Shown here: positions 1 to 7,376 of the stretch, one piece after another
Layout of the letters: every line of letters starts with the position of its first letter
Numbering within the stretch: position 1 is the first letter of the stretch
Source: Eubacterium sp. UBA3720
GTDB lineage: Bacteria > Bacillota > Clostridia > Lachnospirales > Lachnospiraceae
Reading direction: 5' to 3'
Length of the DNA stretch: 31,067 nucleotides
Assembly (NCBI GenBank): GCA_002371335.1
Contig: DFHP01000003.1
Span: forward strand, 660-31,726
Position numbers and translations under genes: made by a program
Notes under the pieces: generated by a model
Told to the model about the DNA's origin: nothing
Seen by the model: only the letters and a program-made list of their open reading frames with translations
Databases searched by the model: none

Positions 1-37
1 CCGAACTCGTAGTTTTGACACCCGGATCCTATGAAAT

Positions 38-115
38 AAAAAAGGTGTGTCTTCGGATATTGATCCGATGGCACACCTTTTTTTTATTTCACAGGAAATC
101 ACGTTAATTTCCTGT
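38..115. terminator. Bidirectional intrinsic terminator after the amidase gene, with adjacent stem-loop
   Basis: A 12-bp stem (A-run plus GGTGTG at 38-49, CACACC plus T-run at 72-83) encloses a second short stem (CGGAT 54-58 / ATCCG 63-67). The minus strand ends in six Ts and the plus strand in eight, so it can stop transcription from both sides. It lies about 90 bp after the amidase stop. A second hairpin next to it has a perfect 9-bp stem (91-99 / 107-115) and a 7-nt loop. The stronger plus-strand T-run suggests that a convergent gene ends just left of the window. Confidence 0.85.
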
Positions 116-171
116 GGATCAAATCCTCCGGGGAATGTACACGCCGCAAAGACCCTTTTCTGCGGTTCCTG

Positions 172-1167
172 TCAAGCATCATCCGAGTCATCCGTGTCAC
201 CGGAATTTCCGGTAACATAATCATCGATCCCCTTTGCGATTCCTGACGCGATCTTTCTTCTATAGCTTTCATCCTGAAGATTTGTGTCATCCTCAGCGTT
301 GCTCAGATATCCCACCTGGATCTGACATGTGGGCACTGTTGACCAGTTGATGCCGGTCATGGTATCAGTCCACCATACATCCAGATTTTTCGCTCCGGTC
401 TCCTCCACGGTACTGTCCAGAATACAGGTTGAAAGACGGTTACTTTCATTAAACATATATCCGTTGTAAGGATTTTCCTCTGACTGACAGATCGTCATGA
501 TGCCGCTTGTCTCCGGATCGCTTGATGCGTCGGCGTGGATCCTGATAAAAGCTGTCGGATCAATATCGTTCGCAATCTGAGCCCGTTCGGCGTTACTGAT
601 GTCCACATCATTCGTATCCCTGGTAAGGATTACCTCGAACCCTCTTTCTTCCAGCTCCTCCTGCAGCAAAAACGCAATCTCAAGATTCAATTCATATTCA
701 TCAGTCTCCGTGACTACGCCTTTGGAACCGACAGTGGCCTTCTGTTTCTTCTTTGCCGCTCCGGGCCCGATAAATTCTTCTCCTTCGTTTGCCTTCTCCT
801 GATGACCGGGATCGATTACGATATGTCTTCCGATGCCGGTCTGGGGGACGCTGTCAGAGTCCCCGTCATCCGAATCTTCGTCTGAATCTCCGTCTGAATC
901 ATCCCCGTCCTGATCAGTATCCCCGGAATCATTCTCTTCTTCATCGCCGTTTTCAGGAAGGCCTGTTTTATCATCCTCTGCGATTTCTTCAGTCTCCTCT
1001 TTCCCGGTCTTCTCCGGATCTTCAGCCTCCTCTTCTTCCGCCGCAGCGGCGCCGAGATATCCCTGTCCCGCGCGTCTTGATGTATCCATGGTACATCCGG
1101 ACAACATGCCGGCGCTCAAAAGACCGATCATTGCCCCGATCAGCATATTCTTCTTTTTCAAGGTCAT
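172..1167 (-). CDS. Lipoprotein N-acetylmuramoyl-L-alanine amidase (Amidase_3), catalytic Glu replaced by Gln
   Basis: Predicted to cleave the amide bond between MurNAc and the stem peptide of peptidoglycan outside the cell. Residues 1-25 form a lipoprotein signal with lipobox LSGC (C25). Residues 41-106 are an acidic Asp/Glu/Ser linker. The Amidase_3 domain follows from about residue 113 (RHIVIDPGH). Zinc ligands appear intact as H122, E157 and H211. The usual catalytic Glu in the E-x-G-[FY]-x-S-N motif reads Q284 (IQVGYLSN), so activity is doubtful. The ATG has a GGAGG site at 1171-1175 and starts 22 bp after the ClpX-like gene, so the two are probably co-transcribed. The family is clear; whether it is an enzyme or an inactive wall-binding relative is open. 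Confidence 0.88.
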   Translation of the reverse strand: MTLKKKNMLIGAMIGLLSAGMLSGCTMDTSRRAGQGYLGAAAAEEEEAEDPEKTGKEETEEIAEDDKTGLPENGDEEENDSGDTDQDGDDSDGDSDEDSDDGDSDSVPQTGIGRHIVIDPGHQEKANEGEEFIGPGAAKKKQKATVGSKGVVTETDEYELNLEIAFLLQEELEERGFEVILTRDTNDVDISNAERAQIANDIDPTAFIRIHADASSDPETSGIMTICQSEENPYNGYMFNESNRLSTCILDSTVEETGAKNLDVWWTDTMTGINWSTVPTCQIQVGYLSNAEDDTNLQDESYRRKIASGIAKGIDDYVTGNSGDTDDSDDA

Positions 1168-1189
1168 TGTCCTCCGTTTCCGGATTTCT

Positions 1190-2647
1190 TCAGCCGTTCA
1201 CCATCTGCGTACGCAGCATGATCCTCGGCCCACCGGTATGTTCAATATACTCTTTCGTTATGGCGACTTCGCCTATGTTTTTATCCTTTGGGATCTCATA
1301 CATGATATCAAGCATGAATTCCTCAATGATCGACCTGAGCGCTCTGGCTCCTGTATCGCGCTCCAATGCCTTTCTGGCCACGGCATGCAGCGCTTCATCG
1401 TCGAATACAAGCCGGACTTCATCCAGCTCTAGAAGGCGTTCGTACTGTTTGATGATGGCGTTTTTAGGTTCCTTCAGGATCTGGACCAGCATATCCTCTG
1501 TCAGGCTCTGCAGTGAAAAGATGATCGGCATACGTCCGAGGAATTCCGGTATCATTCCGTAATTTCGAAGATCCTCGACCGTTACCTTCTGGAGTATCTC
1601 CTTGTCATCATCGTATTCATCCTTAAGTACCGCCTGGAAACCAATCGAAGCTGTTTTGCTCAGTCTCTCTTTGATAATGTTTTCAAGATCCGGAAAAGCT
1701 CCGCCGCAGATGAACAGAATGTTACTTGTATCGACGGTCTCCATAGGCACCATCGCATTTTTGTTCGTAGCGCCGACAGGCACCTCCACGCGGCTTCCCT
1801 CAAGGAGCTTCAGCAATCCCTGCTGAACAGCCTCCCCGCTGACATCTCTCTGGTTCGTATTTTTCTTTTTATTGATCTTATCGATCTCATCGATAAAGAT
1901 GATGCCATGCTCCGCGCGGTCAACGTCATTATCCGCCGCTGCCAAAAGCTTTGAGACAACGCTTTCAATATCATCGCCTATATAGCCGGCCTCTGTCAGG
2001 GAGGTGGCGTCTGTCATTGCCAGCGGAACATTGAGAAGTCTGGCCAGAGTCTGTACCAGATACGTCTTTCCCGAACCTGTAGGTCCGAGCATGAGCATAT
2101 TGGATTTTCTGATTTCGACATCGTCTTTTTGTTCACTGAGGATCCTCTTGTAATGATTATATACTCCGACGGACATGACCTTCTTTGCGTGATCCTGTCC
2201 GATAACATACTCATCGAGCAATGCTTTGATCTTATGCGGAGGCATAATATCCTGCATTGTCATCTCCGGAGCCTTTTCCTTGTCCTTTTTTTTCTTTTTC
2301 TTCTTTGCTTTATGTTCCGTCTTGCCTTCGTTCAGACCAGACATGTCTATAAACCCCATATTCGGGGGCAGATTCTTCAGCAGATCATTATAATTGATAT
2401 CGCTTCTCTGCATGGTTTCAAGGCTTCTCTGCATACAGTCGCTGCATACGCACATTCCGCCGGGAATTCTGAACATCTTTCCGGTCTTGTTCTCGGATCT
2501 GCCGCAAATGGAACAGTAATTCGTGAAGCGCCGGTCATCATCGTTATCTTCTTTTCCAGAAGTATCTCCGACATCCTTTATTTCTTCTGTTTCCTCTGCT
2601 TTCTCATCTATTTCTATAATATCGTCCCGCTCTTTATTATCAGTCAT
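1190..2647 (-). CDS. Divergent ClpX-like AAA+ unfoldase
   Basis: An ATP-driven unfoldase of the ClpX family, 485 residues against about 420 for typical ClpX. An acidic N-terminal extension (1-40) precedes a four-Cys zinc domain (C45, C48, C68, C71). A linker with a run of seven lysines (about 115-121) leads to the AAA+ core. Visible motifs are Walker A GPTGSGKT (188-195), pore loop GYIG (221-224), Walker B IIFIDE (249-254), the ClpP-docking tripeptide IGF (335-337) and sensor-2 GARALR near 450. The RKH pore loop normal for ClpX is missing around 290-300. No clpP or tig gene is adjacent, so this may be a second ClpX paralogue rather than the housekeeping copy. It has its own promoter at 2757-2785, and its ribosome site (GGTGAGAG) is only moderate. 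Confidence 0.9.
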   Translation of the reverse strand: MTDNKERDDIIEIDEKAEETEEIKDVGDTSGKEDNDDDRRFTNYCSICGRSENKTGKMFRIPGGMCVCSDCMQRSLETMQRSDINYNDLLKNLPPNMGFIDMSGLNEGKTEHKAKKKKKKKDKEKAPEMTMQDIMPPHKIKALLDEYVIGQDHAKKVMSVGVYNHYKRILSEQKDDVEIRKSNMLMLGPTGSGKTYLVQTLARLLNVPLAMTDATSLTEAGYIGDDIESVVSKLLAAADNDVDRAEHGIIFIDEIDKINKKKNTNQRDVSGEAVQQGLLKLLEGSRVEVPVGATNKNAMVPMETVDTSNILFICGGAFPDLENIIKERLSKTASIGFQAVLKDEYDDDKEILQKVTVEDLRNYGMIPEFLGRMPIIFSLQSLTEDMLVQILKEPKNAIIKQYERLLELDEVRLVFDDEALHAVARKALERDTGARALRSIIEEFMLDIMYEIPKDKNIGEVAITKEYIEHTGGPRIMLRTQMVNG

Positions 2648-2756
2648 TGTTCTCTCACCTTTGTTTTTCCGGATCCGCAGATCTCACGCGGATCTCACTG
2701 TGATCACAACGCTCTTACTGATCTCTGAATCAGATCAGGCACCGAGCACCATAATC

Positions 2757-2785
2757 ATAATAACGTAATTTCAATGATTCATCAA
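2757..2785 (-). promoter_or_regulatory. Promoter of the clpX-like/amidase operon
   Basis: On the minus strand the -35 box is TTGATG (2780-2785) and the -10 box is TATTAT (2757-2762), separated by exactly 17 bp. The 4/6 and 5/6 matches with ideal spacing suit a housekeeping sigma factor. The start point would be near 2750, giving a leader of about 100 nt. Confidence 0.5.
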
Positions 2786-2790
2786 CCAAG

Positions 2791-2834
2791 AAGAGCCGTC
2801 CCGACGGCAAAATATATGACGCCGGACAGCTCTT
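2791..2834 (-). terminator. Terminator-like hairpin after htrA
   Basis: Arms AAGAGC (2791-2796) and GCTCTT (2829-2834) pair, continue through one mismatch into GTCC/GGAC (2798-2801 / 2824-2827), and have further GC pairing inside. The minus-strand T-tract is interrupted (TCTTCTT) and the plus-strand one is better (TTTTT), so it may be bidirectional or only partly efficient. Its place between htrA and the next promoter supports a terminator role. Confidence 0.5.
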
Positions 2835-2960
2835 TTTGTCCTCTTTCCTTTTACGTTTGCCGGGCAATCGCGGATACTGGAAAGCTCTCTGCCCCGAAGC
2901 CGTTTGAAGGTTCATTCTTCTCCGGACATATGGCATTCACGATCTCCCATAGATGTTTAT

Positions 2961-3027
2961 ACTTTAGCTCTGTTTGTGCTTTGTCTCTGTTTGTGCTTTA
3001 GCTCTGTTTATCTTTATTTCTGTTTAT
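2961..3027. repeat. Four tandem copies of a 17-bp repeat
   Basis: Units lie at 2961-2977, 2978-2994, 2995-3011 and 3012-3027 (the last is 16 bp). The minus-strand consensus is AYAAACAGAGCTAAAGC. The array begins 9 bp after the htrA stop codon and is almost free of hairpin potential. Confidence 0.8.
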
Positions 3028-3035
3028 GTTTTATT

Positions 3036-5126
3036 TCAGTCTCCGAAGAACCAGTCCCAGCCATTGCCGCCCCGGCTCTGCTCCTGCTCCGGCAGGATCT
3101 CTCCGGCGCCGCTGCTATCTCCGGCGTTTTCTTCTGTACTGCTGTCTTCAATGACATCTTTGCTACCCAGTGTAAGGTCAACACTCATCTCTTCATATCC
3201 GTTTTCACCCGAACGCTGTATGGTCAGTGTTACCTGCGATCCGGCAGCATAGTATTTCAGTTCGTTTGTAAGCGCGGTGTATGAACCGGTAGATATCGAA
3301 TTGATCGCCGTGATAACATCGCCCTGTTTCAGACCTGCGCTTTCAGCCGGTCCTCCTTCGACCACATCACTGACATAGACTCCTATCGGAATGTTATACA
3401 TCTGTGAAGACTCCTCGGATACGTCCACGCAGTGAATCCCCAGATATCCCTGCTGATCTTCGGAAAGGACCTCTCTGGTCTCCATATCCATCAAGGTTTC
3501 CAGAATAGGCATGGCCTTTGACGTAGGGATAGAATAACCCACATTATCCACAGAAGCTCCTGTCGTCGAGCCGGAAGACTTTGCCTCGTTGATTCCGATC
3601 AGCTCGCCATTCATATTCAGGAGCGCGCCACCGCTGTTTCCTGAATTGATGGAGGCGTCAGTCTGGATCAGTCCGCTGGAAGTAAAAGTACTTGTTCCGT
3701 CTGAGAGTTCAAGTGATCTGTCAAACGCGCTGACATAACCGCTCGTGACAGACTGTCCCAGTCCAAGGGCGTTACCTATGGCAACCACCTGCTCTCCCAG
3801 AACCAGAGAATCCGAATCACCGATAGCGATCACCTTTATCTTATTCATGGTATCTTCTGTAATATCAGCCATTTTTACAGCAACGATCGCCAGATCGTTA
3901 TCCGCGTCTGTACCTTTAACTGCCGCTGTGACTGCCGTCTCATCGATAAAGCCGACGGACAGTTCCTTCGCGCCCTGTACTACATGATTATTCGTGGCGA
4001 TCAGCAGCTCATCCTCTGTCTGAGAAATGATGATTCCTGTTCCGGCTCCCTCCACTTCGTAGGATTGCGTGCCGCCAAAGAAACTCTGCATCTCCTGCAC
4101 CGACATTGTAGAGATCGTGACCAGAGCCGGCATACAGTTCTGAGCTACATCCGCGACAGTACCTGCGTCAGTAGAGACACTGTCGCTGCCGTCTACATTT
4201 GCCGTAGGAATCTCTCCCTCTTCCGCATTACTGTCATTGCCGGATGCGTTCGCTGTACTTCCTATCTGTCTGGAGCTGTTTTCCTTCGTATTTCCGCTGC
4301 CGAATACCGCGTTTGCAGCGCGGTTGACACAATAGCTGACGGAACCTGCAATCAGTCCAAACACCAATGCCATAGCTATCAGTCTGGCCCAGGCTGATCT
4401 GCCTGACCGTCCTTCATGATTCTTCACCGGTTTATTCCTTTTATCTTTTCTGTGTTTCTTCGGATCTTTTTCTGCCTGATCGCTATGGACGGGATCCGTA
4501 TGTTTTGCACCTGTGCTTTGTGAATATGTGTATCCGGTACCCGGGGAAGCCGTCTCTCCTGCTTCGCCCGAAGCGCCGTTGGAATATCCGCTGCCATAGC
4601 CATTATCGTTCTGACCTGATCCACTTTCGGATCCGGTCGTACTGTAGATCTTTTCCGACCAGTAGTTCTCTGAACCGCTTTCGGTGTCCCATACATTCTT
4701 TCCCGGTCCGGAACTATTTCCGTTGTTCTTCAGTTTCGGATTTACCCAGCTGTAAGTGGTAGCCGCCGTCTGTTCCGCAGGTTCAGATTCTGAAATTTTC
4801 TCATTAGCAGCTTCATCTGCCGCAGCCGCGCCGGATAATTCCAGATCTGATGTTTCGGATACCTTCTGATCTGACACTCCGGATACCTCCTGATCTGATG
4901 CTCCGGATACTTTCTGATCTGACGCTCCGGATACCTCCTGATCTGATACTCCGGATATCTTCTGATCTGATGCTCCGGATACTTCCTGACCGGCCGCGCC
5001 GGACGTCTCCGCACTTCCTTCATGACCGGCTGCATCCGCGCCCTGATCGATATTCGTTTTTTCCTGACTTAGATCATTGCTGTTCTCTTTGTATTCTTCT
5101 GTGTCATTGTTCCAAATATCATTCAT
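3036..5126 (-). CDS. HtrA/DegP-type membrane-anchored serine protease with PDZ domain
   Basis: A surface quality-control protease, 696 residues, long for the family. Residues 1-245 are a predicted disordered cytoplasmic head rich in Ser, Gly, Asn and Glu. The head includes an 8-residue repeat (SDQ[EK]VSG[AV]) at about 53-100. A single TM helix lies at about 248-268. The trypsin-like domain has the full triad: H381 (NNHV), D411 (NDLAI) and S498 (GNSGGA). One PDZ domain covers about 566-660, followed by a charged tail ending in WDWFFGD. It is apparently transcribed alone, with a candidate promoter at 5243-5271 and a hairpin at 2791-2834. The ribosome site AAAGG lies 8 nt before the ATG. The protease assignment is secure; the role of the head is unknown. 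Confidence 0.95.
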   Translation of the reverse strand: MNDIWNNDTEEYKENSNDLSQEKTNIDQGADAAGHEGSAETSGAAGQEVSGASDQKISGVSDQEVSGASDQKVSGASDQEVSGVSDQKVSETSDLELSGAAAADEAANEKISESEPAEQTAATTYSWVNPKLKNNGNSSGPGKNVWDTESGSENYWSEKIYSTTGSESGSGQNDNGYGSGYSNGASGEAGETASPGTGYTYSQSTGAKHTDPVHSDQAEKDPKKHRKDKRNKPVKNHEGRSGRSAWARLIAMALVFGLIAGSVSYCVNRAANAVFGSGNTKENSSRQIGSTANASGNDSNAEEGEIPTANVDGSDSVSTDAGTVADVAQNCMPALVTISTMSVQEMQSFFGGTQSYEVEGAGTGIIISQTEDELLIATNNHVVQGAKELSVGFIDETAVTAAVKGTDADNDLAIVAVKMADITEDTMNKIKVIAIGDSDSLVLGEQVVAIGNALGLGQSVTSGYVSAFDRSLELSDGTSTFTSSGLIQTDASINSGNSGGALLNMNGELIGINEAKSSGSTTGASVDNVGYSIPTSKAMPILETLMDMETREVLSEDQQGYLGIHCVDVSEESSQMYNIPIGVYVSDVVEGGPAESAGLKQGDVITAINSISTGSYTALTNELKYYAAGSQVTLTIQRSGENGYEEMSVDLTLGSKDVIEDSSTEENAGDSSGAGEILPEQEQSRGGNGWDWFFGD
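4861..4980 (-). repeat. 24-bp coding tandem repeat in htrA
   Basis: Five units of exactly 24 bp, flanked on both sides by degenerate copies, encode the 8-residue repeat of the HtrA cytoplasmic head. The frame is kept, so copy number can change without breaking the protein. Confidence 0.9.
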
Positions 5127-5242
5127 CTCGATTGCCTTTCTGACCCTATACGTTATAGTTTATAACTTCCCACTTCGGGTTGTAACGCAGTCATGATCTG
5201 ACTGTTCAGAAATAATATGCAGGAAGTTTTTATCAATATGTA

Positions 5243-5271
5243 ATTATAATACGTTTTAAATGTGTTTAAAA
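5243..5271 (-). promoter_or_regulatory. Candidate htrA promoter with direct repeats
   Basis: A perfect TATAAT lies at 5243-5248 on the minus strand. At 17-bp spacing the -35 box is weak (TTTTAA, 5266-5271). Two 12-bp near-identical direct repeats (5254-5265 and 5265-5276, TTTWAAATGTGT type) overlap the -35 region and could bind an activator. The leader to the htrA ATG would be about 110 nt. Confidence 0.35.
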
Positions 5272-5309
5272 TGTGTCTCTTTTCATATTTATTTCAGAAA
5301 GATACAGAA

Positions 5310-5345
5310 AAGAGACTATCCTGCACGAATGCAAAACAGTCTCTT
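5310..5345 (-). terminator. Intrinsic terminator of the LCP gene
   Basis: An 8-bp perfect stem (AAGAGACT 5310-5317 / AGTCTCTT 5338-5345) has additional TGCA pairing in the loop. On the minus strand it is followed by a short T-rich stretch. It lies about 50 bp after the LCP stop and before the htrA promoter. Confidence 0.7.
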
Positions 5346-5392
5346 CTTACTTATCCTTATGTTTTTTATCAGGATCAGTCCCTGACGATCAT

Positions 5393-6724
5393 TTAATATG
5401 AATCGTCATAATCACTGTAACCTGATTCTTCATATCCGGAGCTGTCGCTTTCCTGACCTGCATATGCGGATGTTCCGTCCGCGTTTAGTCCCTGCGCGAT
5501 CCTCGTCTGAGGCAGCTGTCCGTCCTCCGAATATGACGGAATGCTTGTATCATCCAGCCCTGTCTCATTTATGATATGATTGCTGTATTCAACGACCGTC
5601 TGAGAAGGAGTATAATCCTGCGTATTTGTGATCCACTGATGAAGCTTCACGACGTTTGTCTCCAGCGTAACAGGGATAACACAGTTCATTGATGCAAGCT
5701 GCCCCTCGTCATCATAATGATCGAACGGGAATCCTGTCTGATCAGTGATGTTATAGGAAAGCACTGCCTTTGCAAGCGAGATTATCTTTGCATTGTCCAG
5801 ATTCGTGGTTACAAGAGGCAGGACCCTGTTCAGGATCGTGTTCAAAGTGCCGATGCCTGCCGATTTTGTCTGCTCGAGTATCTTCTGGATCAGCATACGC
5901 TGTCTGGCCGTTCTTCGGAAATCATTACCTGTCGTCTTTCTTATACGAGCATAGGATAACGCCTGTGCGGGATCCAGATGAACCGTCATGGTAGTCTCAC
6001 CCGGAAGTTCTTCCTCTGTAGGAATGATCAGGTCATGCTGTTCATATCCGGTCACCATGGCACCCTCGCCACAGTACTTGTTAACTGCTATGATCTCTTC
6101 ACGGGTCATTTCCACATCAACGCCGCCGAGACAGTCTACCGTATCCGTAACCGCCTGAAAATCTACCGAAGCATACTCCGTAATATTCAGATCCAGATTC
6201 AGATTCAGCATGGTCAGGAATTTTTCGGCACCGCCCTGATTATATGCCGCATTGGCTTTCTGATATGTATCGTCGCCTATGTTCAGATACGTATCTCTGT
6301 ACAGAGATACCAGCTTGATAGTCTTCTCGTCATGATTGATGACTGCGACTATCATAGTATCGCTGTTGTAACTGATATCCTCTTCTTCCGTCTCCCGGGT
6401 ATCAAGTCCTACCAGCGCGATCATATCGATTCCGGAAAAATCTTCTCCGCCTTCCTCGGCAGTGATCGCGTTTATTTCTTCTGCCAGTTCCGGATTTTCA
6501 TACTTATTGGCCTCATCAGATGTGATCAGCTTGCTCTCATCAAGTTCCTGATGATTGATCATTGAGAATTTAGAGCTGACCCATTTCACGCCCACGGCTA
6601 CGATCAGCGCAAGAAGAACGACCAGTTCCAGTACAAGAGTGATCTTTTTTCTTCTTAATGCTTTCTTTCTCTGAGCCCTGCTGTTCTTTTTTACTTTTCT
6701 CTGTTTCTTTTTATACTCCGCCAT
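5393..6724 (-). CDS. LytR-CpsA-Psr (LCP) family cell-wall glycopolymer transferase
   Basis: LCP enzymes transfer lipid-linked glycopolymers (teichoic acid or capsule type) to peptidoglycan outside the membrane. The 443-residue protein has a very basic cytoplasmic start (1-27), one TM helix (about 28-48) and an LCP domain beginning near IDMIALVGLDTR. Family motifs are seen: SLYRDTY with its conserved Arg, and RIRKTTGNDFRRTARQR, whose Arg residues bind the pyrophosphate. The last 20 residues are Tyr/Asp/Ser rich (GYSDYDDSY) and could be a phosphorylation tail, which is inference. The ribosome site before the ATG is weak (GGAA). It is downstream of HPr but separated by 320 bp, so probably has its own promoter. 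The native substrate cannot be told from sequence. Confidence 0.93.
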   Translation of the reverse strand: MAEYKKKQRKVKKNSRAQRKKALRRKKITLVLELVVLLALIVAVGVKWVSSKFSMINHQELDESKLITSDEANKYENPELAEEINAITAEEGGEDFSGIDMIALVGLDTRETEEEDISYNSDTMIVAVINHDEKTIKLVSLYRDTYLNIGDDTYQKANAAYNQGGAEKFLTMLNLNLDLNITEYASVDFQAVTDTVDCLGGVDVEMTREEIIAVNKYCGEGAMVTGYEQHDLIIPTEEELPGETTMTVHLDPAQALSYARIRKTTGNDFRRTARQRMLIQKILEQTKSAGIGTLNTILNRVLPLVTTNLDNAKIISLAKAVLSYNITDQTGFPFDHYDDEGQLASMNCVIPVTLETNVVKLHQWITNTQDYTPSQTVVEYSNHIINETGLDDTSIPSYSEDGQLPQTRIAQGLNADGTSAYAGQESDSSGYEESGYSDYDDSY

Positions 6725-7044
6725 AATTCATTCCGCACTCGACCGGCCCCGTGACAGATATCCTCCTCCGATTCAATCTCCAGCTGCTTCCCGGACCGCG
6801 TACCCGAATATCACGCGCTCCCCGGCTTTCAAAGAGATCCCCTCTGAATCAGGATTCTGATCTCTGTCGGACGATCAGTTCGTTTCCTCCTGAATACACT
6901 CTGTTATAGTGTTTCATGTTATTTTTCTATCAGTATGAAACACTATTCCTTTCATGTCTCATTATCAAGCATATCGATAACATCCATAATGTTACTATAA
7001 ATCATCTGCAAACGCAATGCTTTTTCCTCTTGCGGATCCATCTG
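6725..7044 (-). other. 320-bp intergenic region upstream of the LCP gene
   Basis: No gene is supported. It holds a perfect 12-bp inverted repeat (6906-6946) and a TATAAC -10-like box (6903-6908) overlapping its right arm on the minus strand. That would give a long leader of about 170 nt. The leader contains a GGAGG-like stretch (near 6885) with no start codon at a usable distance. A 19-codon frame near 6740-6830 looks like chance. Confidence 0.5.
6906..6946. promoter_or_regulatory. Operator-like 12-bp inverted repeat upstream of the LCP gene
   Basis: Arms ATAGTGTTTCAT (6906-6917) and ATGAAACACTAT (6935-6946) are perfectly complementary around a 17-nt spacer. There is no T-tract on either strand, so a terminator is unlikely. 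The arm nearer the LCP gene overlaps a TATAAC box at 6903-6908, as expected for a repressor site. The matching -35 is poor. Confidence 0.45.
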
Positions 7045-7299
7045 TCACAATTCTTCAATGACCTTCACCATAGAATCCAGCGCCAGCTGTTCATCCTTTC
7101 CTTCACAGATAACAGCGATCGTATCACCCGGACCGATCCCCGCGCTCAGTACGCTGAGCACGCTCTTTGCGTCGATTTCCTTATCTTCAAAACGGATCCT
7201 GACTGCCGACTGGAATCTGTACGCTGCCTCGCAGAGTATTCCTGCGGGCCTCAGATGGATTCCCTCGGCATTATGCACCTGAACCACTTTACTGACCAT
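7045..7299 (-). CDS. HPr-family phosphocarrier protein
   Basis: Small phosphocarrier of the sugar phosphotransferase system type, 84 residues, normal for HPr. I chose the ATG at 7297-7299 rather than a longer frame because a GGAGG site lies 7 nt upstream and because it places H15 (GIHLRPAG) and S46 (AKSVLS) exactly at canonical HPr numbering. Both the PEP-dependent His site and the regulatory Ser site are present, so it is not a Crh-type protein lacking His15. The sequence is divergent from classical HPr (HLRPAG in place of HARPA), so it may be a specialised paralogue. It lies 77 bp after cdaR and is probably transcribed with it. No other PTS gene is in the window. Confidence 0.88.
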   Translation of the reverse strand: MVSKVVQVHNAEGIHLRPAGILCEAAYRFQSAVRIRFEDKEIDAKSVLSVLSAGIGPGDTIAVICEGKDEQLALDSMVKVIEEL

Positions 7300-7341
7300 A
7301 CCAAACCTCCACCTAAGAATTATTTGCAGGCCGGATCGTTC

Positions 7342-7362
7342 ATGCCGCCGCAAAAGCGGCAT
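7342..7362 (-). other. Short stem-loop between cdaR and the HPr gene
   Basis: A 7-bp perfect stem (ATGCCGC 7342-7348 / GCGGCAT 7356-7362) with a 7-nt loop and no T-tract. It may protect or slow the message between cdaR and HPr rather than end it. Confidence 0.4.
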
Positions 7363-7376
7363 CCTTCATCATGGCC

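Larger units (their letters stand above)
2648..3035 (-). other. 388-bp intergenic region between htrA and the clpX-like gene
   Basis: No gene is supported here. On the minus strand it holds, in order after the htrA stop, a block of four 17-bp tandem repeats (3027-2961), a hairpin (2834-2791) that probably ends the htrA message, and directly after it a sigma-A-type promoter (2785-2757). Plus-strand frames open across it have no ribosome site and low-complexity content. Confidence 0.6.

Noticed and set aside
1..37. End of a plus-strand gene left of the terminator
   Set aside because: Too few codons to recognise; only the strong plus-strand T-tract hints at it.
789..1562. 257-codon plus-strand open frame
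   Set aside because: It is antisense to the amidase and ClpX-like genes, Arg/Ser/Pro rich, and typical of a shadow of acidic coding sequence.
2961..3027. Possible CRISPR array
   Set aside because: Units are directly abutting, 17 bp long and have no spacers; no cas gene is present.
6740..6830. Leader peptide of about 19 codons before the LCP gene
   Set aside because: It uses a TTG start with a weak ribosome site and has no run of regulatory codons or attenuator structure.
7300..7362. Longer HPr with a 21-residue N-terminal extension
   Set aside because: The internal ATG has an excellent ribosome site and gives canonical H15 and S46 numbering; the extension is read through a hairpin.
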